Assembly (NCBI RefSeq): GCF_003752505.1 | Contig: NZ_RKHO01000001.1 | Span: forward strand, 2,356,001-2,420,000 | Direction: 5' to 3' | Length of the DNA stretch: 64,000 nucleotides | Source: Nocardioides aurantiacus | GTDB lineage: Bacteria; Actinomycetota; Actinomycetes; Propionibacteriales; Nocardioidaceae | Notes under the pieces: generated by a model | What the model was told of the DNA's origin: nothing | Databases searched by the model: none | Seen by the model: only the letters and a program-made list of their open reading frames with translations | Program-made: the position numbers and the translations under genes | Shown here: positions 1-8,323 of the stretch, one piece after another | How positions within the stretch are numbered: the stretch's first letter is position 1 | Layout: every line of letters begins with the position of its first letter

Positions 1-3000
1 GGGCCCACCCCCAGCCGCTGCACGCCCGCGGGCAGCGACAGGTCGTCGCCGCAGGCGCGCACCTCCAGCTCGCGGCCGGCCACGACGTCGGCGAGCGTGC
101 CCACGACCTCGGTCGGCACCACGCGTCCGCCGGCGGCGACCACGGGCCCGAACCCGCACGCCGTGCCGGTGGGGGTGTCGGGGGACGCGGCGTGCCGGAG
201 TCGCTGCAGACCGTCCACGCGCAGCTCGGAGATGCCGACCCCCTCGTCGCCGGTCCCGCCCGAGGCAGCGATGCGGAGCCTCCTGGTGCGGAACGGCTCG
301 AGCGTCCCTGCGTCGGGCCCGGACGTCGCGACGAGCTGGGGCTCCTCGCCGTTGAGCGGGTCCACCAGCAGCGCCTCCGGCAGTCGGCCGGGCTGGCCCG
401 GCTCGAGCAGCGCCTCCACGGACCGGATCGTCCGCGGCCGCTGCCAGGTCAGCGCGAGGGCGGGCGCCGGGTCGAGCGGGGAGGCCAGCCATCCGGTGCC
501 CCGCCGCCCGTCGAGGGCGTTGGCGGGCACGACGGCCGGGTCGCCGGCGTACGTCGAGGTCGCGGTCACCGACACGCGGCGCGGGTCCAGCGGCGCGAAC
601 AGCCGCTCCAGGGCCGGACCGTTGGTGGCCACGACGCTGCCGCCCACCTCCCAGGTGCCCGGCTCGGTGACCTGCAGGGTGCGGTCGAAGCCGGTCGTCT
701 CCGGCGTCACCAGCTGTCGACGCTGCTCGCACGACAGGCCGCGCTCCAGCGTGACGCACGCCCGGCGGGGCTCCTCGGCCGACAGGTGGACCGCCGTCCC
801 GGCGGTGACCCGGCCGGGCAGGCGCAGCGAGCGGCGCACCTCCCGGCCCTCGAGGGAGACGTCGGCCAGGCGCACCTGCGCGCGGGTGCCGCGCACGTCG
901 TCCAGCGTGATCCGCAGGCGGGACGTCCTCCCCTCGGGCAGCTCGACGTCGCGCGCCGCGCCCTCCGCGTCCACGCGGGCGGCGACCCGGCCGGCGTCGG
1001 TGCTCAGCCGGACCGTGCGGACCACGGCCCCGTCGAAGTGGTCGAAGGTGAGCGCCACCGGCCCGAGCTCGACGGGGCTGCCGAAGCGGACCTCGATCCA
1101 CTGCCCGGTGGGGTCGCGCAGCGGCGCGGTCGCCCAGGAGGTGAAGCCCGAGTCGTCGAAGGCGGCGTACGGGTGCTGCTCGGGACGCACCGGCCCCAGC
1201 ACGTCGGCGTACCCGCCCGACGACGAGGCCACGACGTCCTGGGCACCGACGTAGGTCGCGGTCGTCTGCGCCGTCGGCACGTCGGGGTCGGTGAAGTCGT
1301 GCTCCCGGCGATCGACGCGGAACCGGTCCTGGGCCGTCATCGCCCCCGAGACGGTCGCGTGGACCCGGCCGAAGCTGCGCTCGACCCGCTGCCGGGTGTC
1401 GGTCACGACGTCGGCGCGCTGGTCGGCCCCGACCAGGACGGTGGGCTGGTCCGAGGCGAGCAGGCCCGAGGCCACCAGGTCGGCGACGGCCTCGGGGCCT
1501 CCCGAGACGCGACGCACGGAGGCGGCGTCGGCGATCGCGGCGCGGGGGTCGCCGAGCGTCGTCACGGCGTACACCTCGACCTGCTGGCGGCCACCCACCT
1601 CGGGCCCGTAGCCCGCGACCCGGTCCAGGCCCGGCGTGCTCGCGACGCCGGCCTCGACCACGTCCGGCGAGGGCGCGTCGGTCTCGTCGGGGTCGAGGTC
1701 GTGGCGCAGCACCACGTGGGTCATGCCGAGCCGGGCGAAGGACGCGGCCAGGCTCGGCTGGGGACGCGCGCGCGAGACCGACTCCTCGAGCGCGTCCAGG
1801 AGCGCCAGGGTCCCTCCCGGCGCGACCGTCACCTGGGCGCGGGCCAGCCAGGGCGGCGCGTCCAGGACCTGGATCGGCTCGTCGACGGTCCGGCCCCACA
1901 CCTGCACCGCGAAGCCCGCGCCCGGCAGCACCATCGCGCGCACCGGACCGGTCTGCGCGTCGAGGTAGCGGGCGGTGTCGCGCCAGGACGCCGGGAGGTC
2001 CTCCATCCCGTCGGCCGTCCGGAGCGACCCCGTCACGGCCGGGAGGGTCGCCGCCAGGACCGCCAGGGCCGAGGCGGCGAGCACGAGCCGCCGAGCGGGC
2101 ACGGCGCGGGGCAGCCTCCGCCACGACCACGTCGCCGGCACGGCGCTCACCAGGGCACCGAGACCCAGGCTGAGCGGCAGGCGGACGACCGGGTCCCACT
2201 TGTGCACGTTGCGCAGCGGTGCCAGCGCACCGTCCAGGGCGTCGAGCCACCAGCCGGAGAGGACCGAGCCCGCGGGCGCGCCGCTCCCGGCGGTGAGCAC
2301 CGCGAGACCGACCAGCACGCTGGCGACCAGCACCCCGCGCTGCCAGGTCCGACGCAGCGCCAGCCCCGCCAGCCCGGCCCCCGCGACGAGCACCGTCGGC
2401 AGCACCAGCAGGCGGGAGGACGCGAGCTCGTAGCCGCCGACCCAGCCCAGCGGGCCGCCACCGGGGAAGAAGGCCACCCAGTGGCTGGTGCCCCGCAACG
2501 AGGCGAGCCAGCCGGTCCCGGCAGCGGTGTTGCGGGAGGACTCGATGAAGTCGAGGAACGGCGGCGCGTAGCCCCCGAGCAGCAGCAGCGGGACCAGCCA
2601 CCACGCGGTCACCACCAGCACCAGGGCGCTCCAGGCGGTCAGGTCGCGCAGCCGCCGCCGCCAGGGGCGGCCCTCCCCCAGGGCCAGCAGCAGCGCGGGC
2701 ATCACGAGGCAGGCCGCGACCAGGGTGGCGTTCTGGCCGCCCATCACCGGGATCGTCGCGACCGAGGCCAGGATCCCGACGCGCGCCCGCACCCGGCCGC
2801 GGAGGTAGAGCACCAGCGGCAGCACCGTCCACGGGAGCACCGCCCCGGGGAGCGTCTCTCCGCTGAGGCCACCGACGGTGGTGAGCACCCGCGGCGCCAG
2901 CATGTACGCCGCTCCGGCCAGCACCGAGCCGAGCACGCCCACGCCCGGCCAGGAGCGCGCCAGGCGCCGAGCGCCCTCGTAGGCCAGCAGCATCACCGCC

Positions 3001-3320
3001 GCCGACCACAGCCGCTCCCACACCCACGCCGGGACCCCCAGCACGTCGCCCAGCCAGAAGGCCGGACCCATCGGGAACAGGTAGCCGGACGCCTGGTTCT
3101 GCAGGCCGCCCAGGGCCCAGTCGCCGTTCCACAGGCTCAGGCTGCGGCTGAGCAGGTCACCGGGGCCGAGCTGCAGGTCGAGCTTGGTGTCGAAGGTGAC
3201 GCGGCCGGGCTGCTGGAGCAGGTTGAGCAGCAGGACGCCGATCGTCACGACGACGCCGGCGAGGGCGGGGGGACCCGGGAGCGGGGGTCGTCGACCCCAC
3301 CGCGTCCCGCCCTGCGCCAC
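1..3320 (-). CDS. AftD-like alpha-(1->3)-arabinofuranosyltransferase (3' end outside window)
   Basis: A reading frame of at least 1,106 codons stays open from a GTG at 3320 to the window edge. The first ~430 residues are hydrophobic, with an early membrane segment (AGVVVTIGVLLLNLL) followed by a loop with FDTKLDLQLGPGD, the acidic first-loop pattern of GT-C glycosyltransferases. A periplasmic-type stretch follows, with LGGYAPPFLDFIESSRN. The rest is a long extracytoplasmic region rich in beta-strand-like sequence, with discoidin-like phrases such as ALDGRRGTGWLAS. This layout fits the DUF3367/AftD family, which adds arabinofuranose branches to arabinan on the outer face of the membrane (family knowledge). 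The GTG start follows a G-rich stretch; the frame stays open upstream, so the start is uncertain. It is divergent from the methyltransferase at 3425, and glycan genes lie around it. Confidence 0.8.
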   Translation of the reverse strand, partial: MAQGGTRWGRRPPLPGPPALAGVVVTIGVLLLNLLQQPGRVTFDTKLDLQLGPGDLLSRSLSLWNGDWALGGLQNQASGYLFPMGPAFWLGDVLGVPAWVWERLWSAAVMLLAYEGARRLARSWPGVGVLGSVLAGAAYMLAPRVLTTVGGLSGETLPGAVLPWTVLPLVLYLRGRVRARVGILASVATIPVMGGQNATLVAACLVMPALLLALGEGRPWRRRLRDLTAWSALVLVVTAWWLVPLLLLGGYAPPFLDFIESSRNTAAGTGWLASLRGTSHWVAFFPGGGPLGWVGGYELASSRLLVLPTVLVAGAGLAGLALRRTWQRGVLVASVLVGLAVLTAGSGAPAGSVLSGWWLDALDGALAPLRNVHKWDPVVRLPLSLGLGALVSAVPATWSWRRLPRAVPARRLVLAASALAVLAATLPAVTGSLRTADGMEDLPASWRDTARYLDAQTGPVRAMVLPGAGFAVQVWGRTVDEPIQVLDAPPWLARAQVTVAPGGTLALLDALEESVSRARPQPSLAASFARLGMTHVVLRHDLDPDETDAPSPDVVEAGVASTPGLDRVAGYGPEVGGRQQVEVYAVTTLGDPRAAIADAASVRRVSGGPEAVADLVASGLLASDQPTVLVGADQRADVVTDTRQRVERSFGRVHATVSGAMTAQDRFRVDRREHDFTDPDVPTAQTTATYVGAQDVVASSSGGYADVLGPVRPEQHPYAAFDDSGFTSWATAPLRDPTGQWIEVRFGSPVELGPVALTFDHFDGAVVRTVRLSTDAGRVAARVDAEGAARDVELPEGRTSRLRITLDDVRGTRAQVRLADVSLEGREVRRSLRLPGRVTAGTAVHLSAEEPRRACVTLERGLSCEQRRQLVTPETTGFDRTLQVTEPGTWEVGGSVVATNGPALERLFAPLDPRRVSVTATSTYAGDPAVVPANALDGRRGTGWLASPLDPAPALALTWQRPRTIRSVEALLEPGQPGRLPEALLVDPLNGEEPQLVATSGPDAGTLEPFRTRRLRIAASGGTGDEGVGISELRVDGLQRLRHAASPDTPTGTACGFGPVVAAGGRVVPTEVVGTLADVVAGRELEVRACGDDLSLPAGVQRLGVG

Positions 3321-3424
3321 CTGCGGCCCGCCCTCGTCCTCGCCCTGTCCGACGTGCGGCGGGGAGTCTATATGCTGCCGTGCGACCCTCAGGCCGACCC
3401 GGCCGCTCGACGTCAGGGAGAGCC

Positions 3425-4144
3425 ATGCAGCATCGCGCCGCGCCTGGGTTCCAGGCGGCCTGGGAGGTCGCCGACCGCATCCCCGGGTGGCTCACCGAGG
3501 CGCAGGCGCGCCTGCTCTGGGAGACCGCCGAGGAGGTCCCCGACGGCGGGCTGCTGCTCGAGATCGGGAGTCACCAGGGTCGCTCGACCGTCGTGCTCGG
3601 CGCGCTCGCGCGCGAGCGCGACGCCCGCGTGGTGGCGGTGGACCCCTTCGTCGACGGCCGTCTGTTCGGGGGCCGACCGACCCGGGAGAAGTTCGAGCGC
3701 CACCTCGCCGAGGCCGGGCTGACGCCGACCGTCGAGCTGCTCGCCGACTACAGCACCCGGGCCCGTCCCTCCTGGTCTCGCCCGCTCGACCACCTCTACA
3801 TCGACGGCAAGCACGACTACTGGACGCTGTCCGACGACCTGCGCTGGACCCGCCACCTCCGCGACCGGGGACCGGTCCTGGTCCACGACTGCTTCTCCAG
3901 CATCGGCGTGACGCTCGGGATCCTCGTCCACGTGCTGTTCTCGGGCCGGCTGCGCTACGAGCGCCGGGCGGGCTCCCTGGCGCTGTTCCGCGTCGGGCGA
4001 CCCTCGCTGCGCGACCGGGCCCGCATCCTCGGCGAGCTGCCGTGGTGGATCCGCAACGTCGCGGTCAAGGTGCTGCTGCGACTGCGGCTGCGCCCCGTGG
4101 CCCGGGTGCTCTTCGGTCACCGCGGGCCCTACGACCCCTACTGA
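3425..4144 (+). CDS. Class I SAM-dependent methyltransferase (Methyltransf_24 type)
   Basis: This 239-residue protein has the SAM-binding loop EIGSHQGRS at residues 46-54, an acidic strand end VAVDPF near 70-75 and LYIDGKHDYW near 122. That pattern is typical of the Methyltransf_24 family, often found in O-methyltransferases acting on glycans or natural products. The ATG at 3425 is preceded by GGGAGA at a good distance, so upstream in-frame codons back to 3380 are not needed. The basic C-terminus (RLRLRPVARVLFGHRG) might help membrane association; this is inference. It sits between the AftD-like gene and another methyltransferase, so a surface-polysaccharide substrate is likely but unproven. 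It converges on the next gene with only 3 bases between the stops. Confidence 0.85.
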   Translation: MQHRAAPGFQAAWEVADRIPGWLTEAQARLLWETAEEVPDGGLLLEIGSHQGRSTVVLGALARERDARVVAVDPFVDGRLFGGRPTREKFERHLAEAGLTPTVELLADYSTRARPSWSRPLDHLYIDGKHDYWTLSDDLRWTRHLRDRGPVLVHDCFSSIGVTLGILVHVLFSGRLRYERRAGSLALFRVGRPSLRDRARILGELPWWIRNVAVKVLLRLRLRPVARVLFGHRGPYDPY

Positions 4145-4147
4145 GGG

Positions 4148-4966
4148 TCAGCGGGCGCCGGTCTCCTCGAGACGGTAGATCCGCCGCTCGAGGTGCCCGC
4201 CGCGACCGCGGAGCTCGGGCTTGACGACGGCGTCCCACGCGATGCGCGGGGTCCCGCGGCGGCGCCGGGTGCGCCAGGTCAGCGCGCTCGTCACGCCCTG
4301 CGCGGCGACCGTCTCCCAGGTCCGGTGGTGACCCTCGGCGCGCATCGCCGCCGCGGCGAACTCCGGGTCCAGCTCACCCTCTACGCGCAGCCGGACCTCG
4401 CCGGTCCAGTGGTACTGCACGACCCGGTGCTCGAACCGCTTGTTCAGCACCGCGTCCAGCTCCCGGCGTACGCCGGCACGCTCGATGTAGGCGTCGATCT
4501 CGGGGTCGTGGTACGGCGCGGTCTTGGCCGTGAACACGAGCGTCGGCCCCTCCGGCTCGTCCTCGAGCCGGCACCACCACAGGTGGCTGGGGAAGTCGAC
4601 GATCTTGGCGCTGGCCGCCTCGGGGACCTCGATGTAGCCCGCGGCCGCCACCCGGCTCAGCTCGGCGGCGACGCCCACCGGGTCGGTGACGTGCTCGAGC
4701 ACGTTGGAGCAGATGGCGTAGGCGAAGGCGTCGTCGGCGAAGGGCATGTCGGCGGCGTCGGCGTCGAAGAGCGGTCGGCTGATCCGCGCCTTCGCGCGCC
4801 CCGAGCGCTGGGCACCGTGCTCGGCCCCGGCGAACCGGTCGAGCAGCACGTCGGCGCGCCACGACGGCTTGTCGCCGCTTCCCACGTCGAGCACCAGGTC
4901 GTCGTCCCCGACCGGGACCGCGATGCGGCGCTCGTGGAACAGGCGCAACGCCGCCAACCAGGACAT
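4148..4966 (-). CDS. Class I SAM-dependent methyltransferase (Methyltransf_11 type)
   Basis: A 272-residue protein with LVLDVGSGDKP (residues 24-34) as the SAM loop and DMPFADDAFAYAICSNVLEHV as the post-I and motif II/III region, typical of Methyltransf_11 enzymes. The start was set at the ATG at 4966 because CATACT lies 13-14 bases upstream, fitting a leaderless transcript. An alternative ATG at 5011 would overlap the divergent glycosyltransferase start. The C-terminal half (from about residue 110) carries no recognised motif. It lies among glycan genes, so methylation of a sugar or lipid-linked precursor is the simplest guess; the substrate cannot be read from sequence. Confidence 0.83.
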   Translation of the reverse strand: MSWLAALRLFHERRIAVPVGDDDLVLDVGSGDKPSWRADVLLDRFAGAEHGAQRSGRAKARISRPLFDADAADMPFADDAFAYAICSNVLEHVTDPVGVAAELSRVAAAGYIEVPEAASAKIVDFPSHLWWCRLEDEPEGPTLVFTAKTAPYHDPEIDAYIERAGVRRELDAVLNKRFEHRVVQYHWTGEVRLRVEGELDPEFAAAAMRAEGHHRTWETVAAQGVTSALTWRTRRRRGTPRIAWDAVVKPELRGRGGHLERRIYRLEETGAR

Positions 4967-4996
4967 GGTCGGTGAGTATGGCAGGTGAACGAGCAG

Positions 4997-5002
4997 TAAC
5001 AT
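4997..5002 (+). promoter_or_regulatory. -10 box for a leaderless mRNA (GT4 gene)
   Basis: TAACAT begins 13 bases before the ATG at 5010 and no Shine-Dalgarno precedes that ATG. The geometry predicts transcription starting at or next to the A of the ATG, as at several other genes in this window. Confidence 0.5.
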
Positions 5003-5009
5003 TCGGCCC

Positions 5010-6173
5010 ATGGAGGGATCTGTCCCGGCCTCGCTGGAGGGTCGTCACGTCGTGCTGTTCAACTGGCGCGATACGGCCAACCCCGAGGGCGGCGGCAGCG
5101 AGCGCTACGTCGAGACCATGGCCGCGGGCCTGGTCCGCCACGGCGCCCGGGTGACGGTCTTCTGCGCCGCGCACGCGCACGCGCCGGCCGACGAGGTCGT
5201 CGACGGCGTCCGCTTCGTGCGCCGCGGGACCCACGTCGGCATCTACGTCCTCGGGATGCTCCACCTCCTCGGCCGTCGGTTCGGCCGGGTCGACCTCGTC
5301 GTGGACGTGCAGAACGGCCTGCCCTTCTTCACCCGGCTGGCCACCCGCCGGCCCGTGGTGGTGCTGGTCCACCACGTGCACCGCGAGCAGTGGCCGGTCG
5401 TCTTCCCCGGCCGGCTGGGGCGGGTGGGCTGGTGGATCGAGCGACGCCTCGCCCCGGCGCTCTACCGCACCTCGCAGTACATCGCCGTCTCCCGCGCGAC
5501 CCGCGGCGAGCTGATGGCCCTCGGCGTGGACCAGCGCCGGATCGCGGTGGTGCACAACGGCACCTCCCCCGCCCCGGCCGTCACGGCCGGCCGCAGCCCG
5601 ACGCCACTGCTGTGCGTCGTGGGCCGGCTCGTGCCCCACAAGCAGGTCGAGCACGCGATCGACGCGGTGGTCGCGCTGCGGCACCGCCACCCCGACGTGC
5701 GCCTCAGCGTGGTCGGGAACGGCTGGTGGGACGAGGACCTCCACAAGTACGTCGCCGAGAGCGGTGCCGGCGACCTCGTCCGCTTCGAGGGCCACGTCGA
5801 CGAGCAGCGCAAGCACGAGATCCTGGCCGCGTCGTGGCTGATGCTGCTCCCCTCCCTCAAGGAGGGCTGGGGTCTCGTCATCGGCGAGGCCGGCGTCCAC
5901 GGCGTCCCGACGGTGGCCTACCGCTCGGCGGGCGGGACCCGCGAGTCGATCCGCGACGGACGGTCGGGCGTCCTGGTGGACGACCGCGCGGGCTTCGTCC
6001 GGGCGGTCGACGAGCTCCTCGAGGACCCCGCGCTCCGGGAGCGGCTCGGCGACGGTGCCCGCGAGATGTCGCACACCTTCGCCTGGTCACACTCCCAGGA
6101 CTCCTTCGCCCACGTCCTGGCCGACGTGCTGGCGGGCGAGCGGGTCAGCGTCGAGGACCCCGAGGGCCCCTAG
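5010..6173 (+). CDS. Glycosyltransferase family 4
   Basis: This 387-residue protein has the two-Rossmann GT-B layout. The N-terminal domain contains the NPEGGGSERY glycine loop near residues 24-33. The C-terminal domain opens with VVGRLVPHKQ, the usual GT4 phosphate-binding region, and carries the E-x7-E motif as EGWGLVIGEAG near residue 290. GT4 enzymes transfer a sugar from a nucleotide or lipid donor with retention of configuration, normally on the cytoplasmic face. It is divergent from the methyltransferase at 4148-4966 and close to the AftD-like gene, the GT-C-like protein and the flippase, so it probably builds a surface glycan or glycolipid. Donor and acceptor are not readable. Confidence 0.9.
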   Translation: MEGSVPASLEGRHVVLFNWRDTANPEGGGSERYVETMAAGLVRHGARVTVFCAAHAHAPADEVVDGVRFVRRGTHVGIYVLGMLHLLGRRFGRVDLVVDVQNGLPFFTRLATRRPVVVLVHHVHREQWPVVFPGRLGRVGWWIERRLAPALYRTSQYIAVSRATRGELMALGVDQRRIAVVHNGTSPAPAVTAGRSPTPLLCVVGRLVPHKQVEHAIDAVVALRHRHPDVRLSVVGNGWWDEDLHKYVAESGAGDLVRFEGHVDEQRKHEILAASWLMLLPSLKEGWGLVIGEAGVHGVPTVAYRSAGGTRESIRDGRSGVLVDDRAGFVRAVDELLEDPALRERLGDGAREMSHTFAWSHSQDSFAHVLADVLAGERVSVEDPEGP

Positions 6174-6275
6174 GACCTCTGGTGCAGCCGCACCGCGAAC
6201 GGCCGTGCGGGTCCGGAGACGACGACAGCGGCTCCGGGGAGCCGCTGAGGTGGTGGAGCAGGAGCCTGCTCGGAG

Positions 6276-6419
6276 CTACTGGTTGGTGCCGTAGTCCATG
6301 ACGCTCTGCTCGGGCTGCGACGCCTCGCCGTTGACGCTGCTGACGACGCCGAACGCCGTCGTCACGGCCAGGCCAGCGCCCACCAGCACGGCGATCCCGC
6401 CGGCGACCAGTCCCTGCAC
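6276..6419 (-). CDS. DUF2613-like small membrane peptide
   Basis: A 47-residue protein. GTG at 6419 is preceded by GGAG with a 7-8 base gap. Residues 2-27 form one hydrophobic, glycine/alanine-rich segment (QGLVAGGIAVLVGAGLAVTT), then a short polar tail ends in DYGTNQ. This is the size and pattern of the DUF2613 family, one member of which (Rv0236A, from memory) lies beside aftD in M. tuberculosis. The same company here, with an AftD-like gene a few kilobases away, supports the call. Function is unknown; a single-span envelope peptide associated with arabinan synthesis is the likely setting. It lies 33 bases beyond the stop of the larger membrane-protein gene, in the same direction. Confidence 0.75.
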   Translation of the reverse strand: MQGLVAGGIAVLVGAGLAVTTAFGVVSSVNGEASQPEQSVMDYGTNQ

Positions 6420-6452
6420 GATGCGTCTCCACTCCCTCGAGGCCGCTACCAC

Positions 6453-8228
6453 CTAGCGGTCGGCCGCAAAGGTACCACCCGGTAGGCGTTCTGGGTGCAC
6501 CGAACGACGTGTGCGTCGCCCGTGCCGCGCCACGGCGCCGAGCGCGAGCAGGAGGACGAGCCCGGCCGCCACCCAGGCCCCGGCCACGGGGGCCGCGGGG
6601 ACGCCGTCGACGCCCTCGGCCACCGGCCCGGGGAGCTCCCAGACCACGAGCAGCCGGCCCTCGTGGACGACGCGGGGGTCGTCGTACGCCGGGGCGGCCA
6701 GCGTCGGCACCGCGTCGCCGAGCCGGGCCTGCGCCTCACGGTCCAGGACCACCCACCCGATGCCCTCGGCCCGCAGCCGCCCCGCCACCACGCCGGGCGC
6801 ACCGCCCCGTTCGAGGACGCGTGCCACCCGCGCGGCACGCGGGTCCTCGCCCGCGACGCGGCGCCCGGAGACGTAGAGGTCGTCGCTCTGCAGGAAGTCG
6901 GGGGCCAGGAAGCGGCCCAGGGGGTCGAGCACCCGCCGGCCGCCGTTCCACGACGGCGCGCGGTAGCTGCTGAACGGGAGCAGCAGCACGTCGCCGCCCC
7001 CACCGTCCCGGACCGCCACCGCGCGGTCGAGCGCCGCCCGCGCGGCGGCGTGCTCGGCGGGATACTCCACCGGCACCAGCCGGCCGCCCAGGCCCCCGGC
7101 GACGTCGGGCGCCAGCGCGACCGGCGCCAGCACCAGCAGCGTCCCGACCGCCAGCCCGGCCGCCGCCGGTCGCACCGCACGGGCGGCCCGGGCCACCCCG
7201 AGACCGACGAGCGAGGCCAGCCACGGGCTGAGCAGCGCCACCCACCGGGTGCCGTCGCGGAGCAGGCCGGCACCCGGGACGGCGGACCCGAGCCACGCGA
7301 CCGCGCCCGGGGAGGCCCACCCCGCCAGCGCCACGACGAGCCCGAGGCCCGCCAGGACCGGCAGCGCGAGCCGCAGCCCCGACCGTTCGTCCCGGCGCCA
7401 CGCGGACAGTCCCGCGGCACCCAGCGCGAGCAGCAGGACCAGGGCGACGACGGCCGGCCAGCCCTGGCGCGAGGCCGGCACCACCTCGGTGTTCCAGATC
7501 CCGCCCAGGCCCAGCACCGCGAGCGGGGCCGGCAGCAGTCCCTCCCCCTGGGCGGCGAAGGCGGCCGCGCCGGCCGGGTCGCCGCGTCCGGCGGTGCCGT
7601 GCAACGCGCCCGCCACCACCCAGGGCGCGTTGAGCAGCAGGCCGCCGACGGCCGTGACCAGCACGGTCCGCGGTCCGACCCGCGCGGACGCCACCCCGAC
7701 GACCGCCGCCACCACCGCCATCACCCCGCCGGCGGGGCTCAGGCTGCCCAGCGCGGTCCAGAGCAGCAGACGACCCACGCTGCCGTCGCCGCGGCCGAGA
7801 CGCCGGGCCTCGACGAGCAGCCACGGCAGGGCGGCGTACGTCAGGAGCAGGGGCCAGTGGCCGATGCCGAGGCGCTCGGCGACGAACGGGTTCCAGACGT
7901 ACGCGGTCGTGGCCGCCAGCCGGGCGAGCACCGACGGCGAGGGCACCAGCCGGGCCGCGCCCGCGCCCGCCACGACGAGCGCGAGCAGCAGGACCGCGGG
8001 CTGCAGCAGCGACCCCGGGACGACCTCGTCGACGAGGGCCACCAGGGCGTCGGAGGGCACCGCCCGCGGCAGCGACGACCCCAGGCCCCAGGAGTCCGGT
8101 CGCAGCGCCAGGTCGGGGACGAACACCATGTCGTAGGCGAGCACGTGACCCGGCGTGACCGCCGGCCCGAGGAACAGCCCGGCGAGCAGCCAGGGCCACA
8201 GCCGCACGGCCCACCGCCCCACCGCCAC
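6453..8228 (-). CDS. Large multi-spanning GT-C-like membrane protein
   Basis: A 591-residue protein of unknown substrate. The GTG at 8228 follows GGAGGAG with a 5-base gap, so 24 upstream codons were excluded. A first membrane segment (WPWLLAGLFLGPAV) is followed by an outer loop with LAYDMVFVPDL, an acidic first-loop pattern of GT-C glycosyltransferases. Further on, WNPFVAERLGIGHWPLLL matches the conserved region of actinobacterial membrane glycosyltransferase-like proteins. About ten more hydrophobic segments alternate with short loops, a soluble stretch lies near residues 440-560 and a last span is near the end. It is immediately upstream of the DUF2613 gene and divergent from the flippase. 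A role in adding sugars outside the membrane is inferred. Confidence 0.7.
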   Translation of the reverse strand: MAVGRWAVRLWPWLLAGLFLGPAVTPGHVLAYDMVFVPDLALRPDSWGLGSSLPRAVPSDALVALVDEVVPGSLLQPAVLLLALVVAGAGAARLVPSPSVLARLAATTAYVWNPFVAERLGIGHWPLLLTYAALPWLLVEARRLGRGDGSVGRLLLWTALGSLSPAGGVMAVVAAVVGVASARVGPRTVLVTAVGGLLLNAPWVVAGALHGTAGRGDPAGAAAFAAQGEGLLPAPLAVLGLGGIWNTEVVPASRQGWPAVVALVLLLALGAAGLSAWRRDERSGLRLALPVLAGLGLVVALAGWASPGAVAWLGSAVPGAGLLRDGTRWVALLSPWLASLVGLGVARAARAVRPAAAGLAVGTLLVLAPVALAPDVAGGLGGRLVPVEYPAEHAAARAALDRAVAVRDGGGGDVLLLPFSSYRAPSWNGGRRVLDPLGRFLAPDFLQSDDLYVSGRRVAGEDPRAARVARVLERGGAPGVVAGRLRAEGIGWVVLDREAQARLGDAVPTLAAPAYDDPRVVHEGRLLVVWELPGPVAEGVDGVPAAPVAGAWVAAGLVLLLALGAVARHGRRTRRSVHPERLPGGTFAADR

Positions 8229-8311
8229 GTCGGCTCCTCCCCTCGACCCACCGGTCCCCCGGACGGGCGCCCCGATCCAACCACCTGCGCCCCGGGCCAC
8301 GGCTGCCCCCG

Positions 8312-8317
8312 TAGTCT
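8312..8317 (+). promoter_or_regulatory. -10 box for a leaderless mRNA (flippase gene)
   Basis: TAGTCT starts 12 bases before the GTG at 8324, and no ribosome-binding site is visible between them. This supports GTG 8324 as the start. Confidence 0.45.
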
Positions 8318-8323
8318 CGACGG

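Noticed and set aside
192-3722. Very long plus-strand frame opposite the AftD-like gene
   Set aside because: Composition is Arg/Gly/Gln-rich with no domains; it mirrors the real minus-strand gene, as GC-rich DNA often does.
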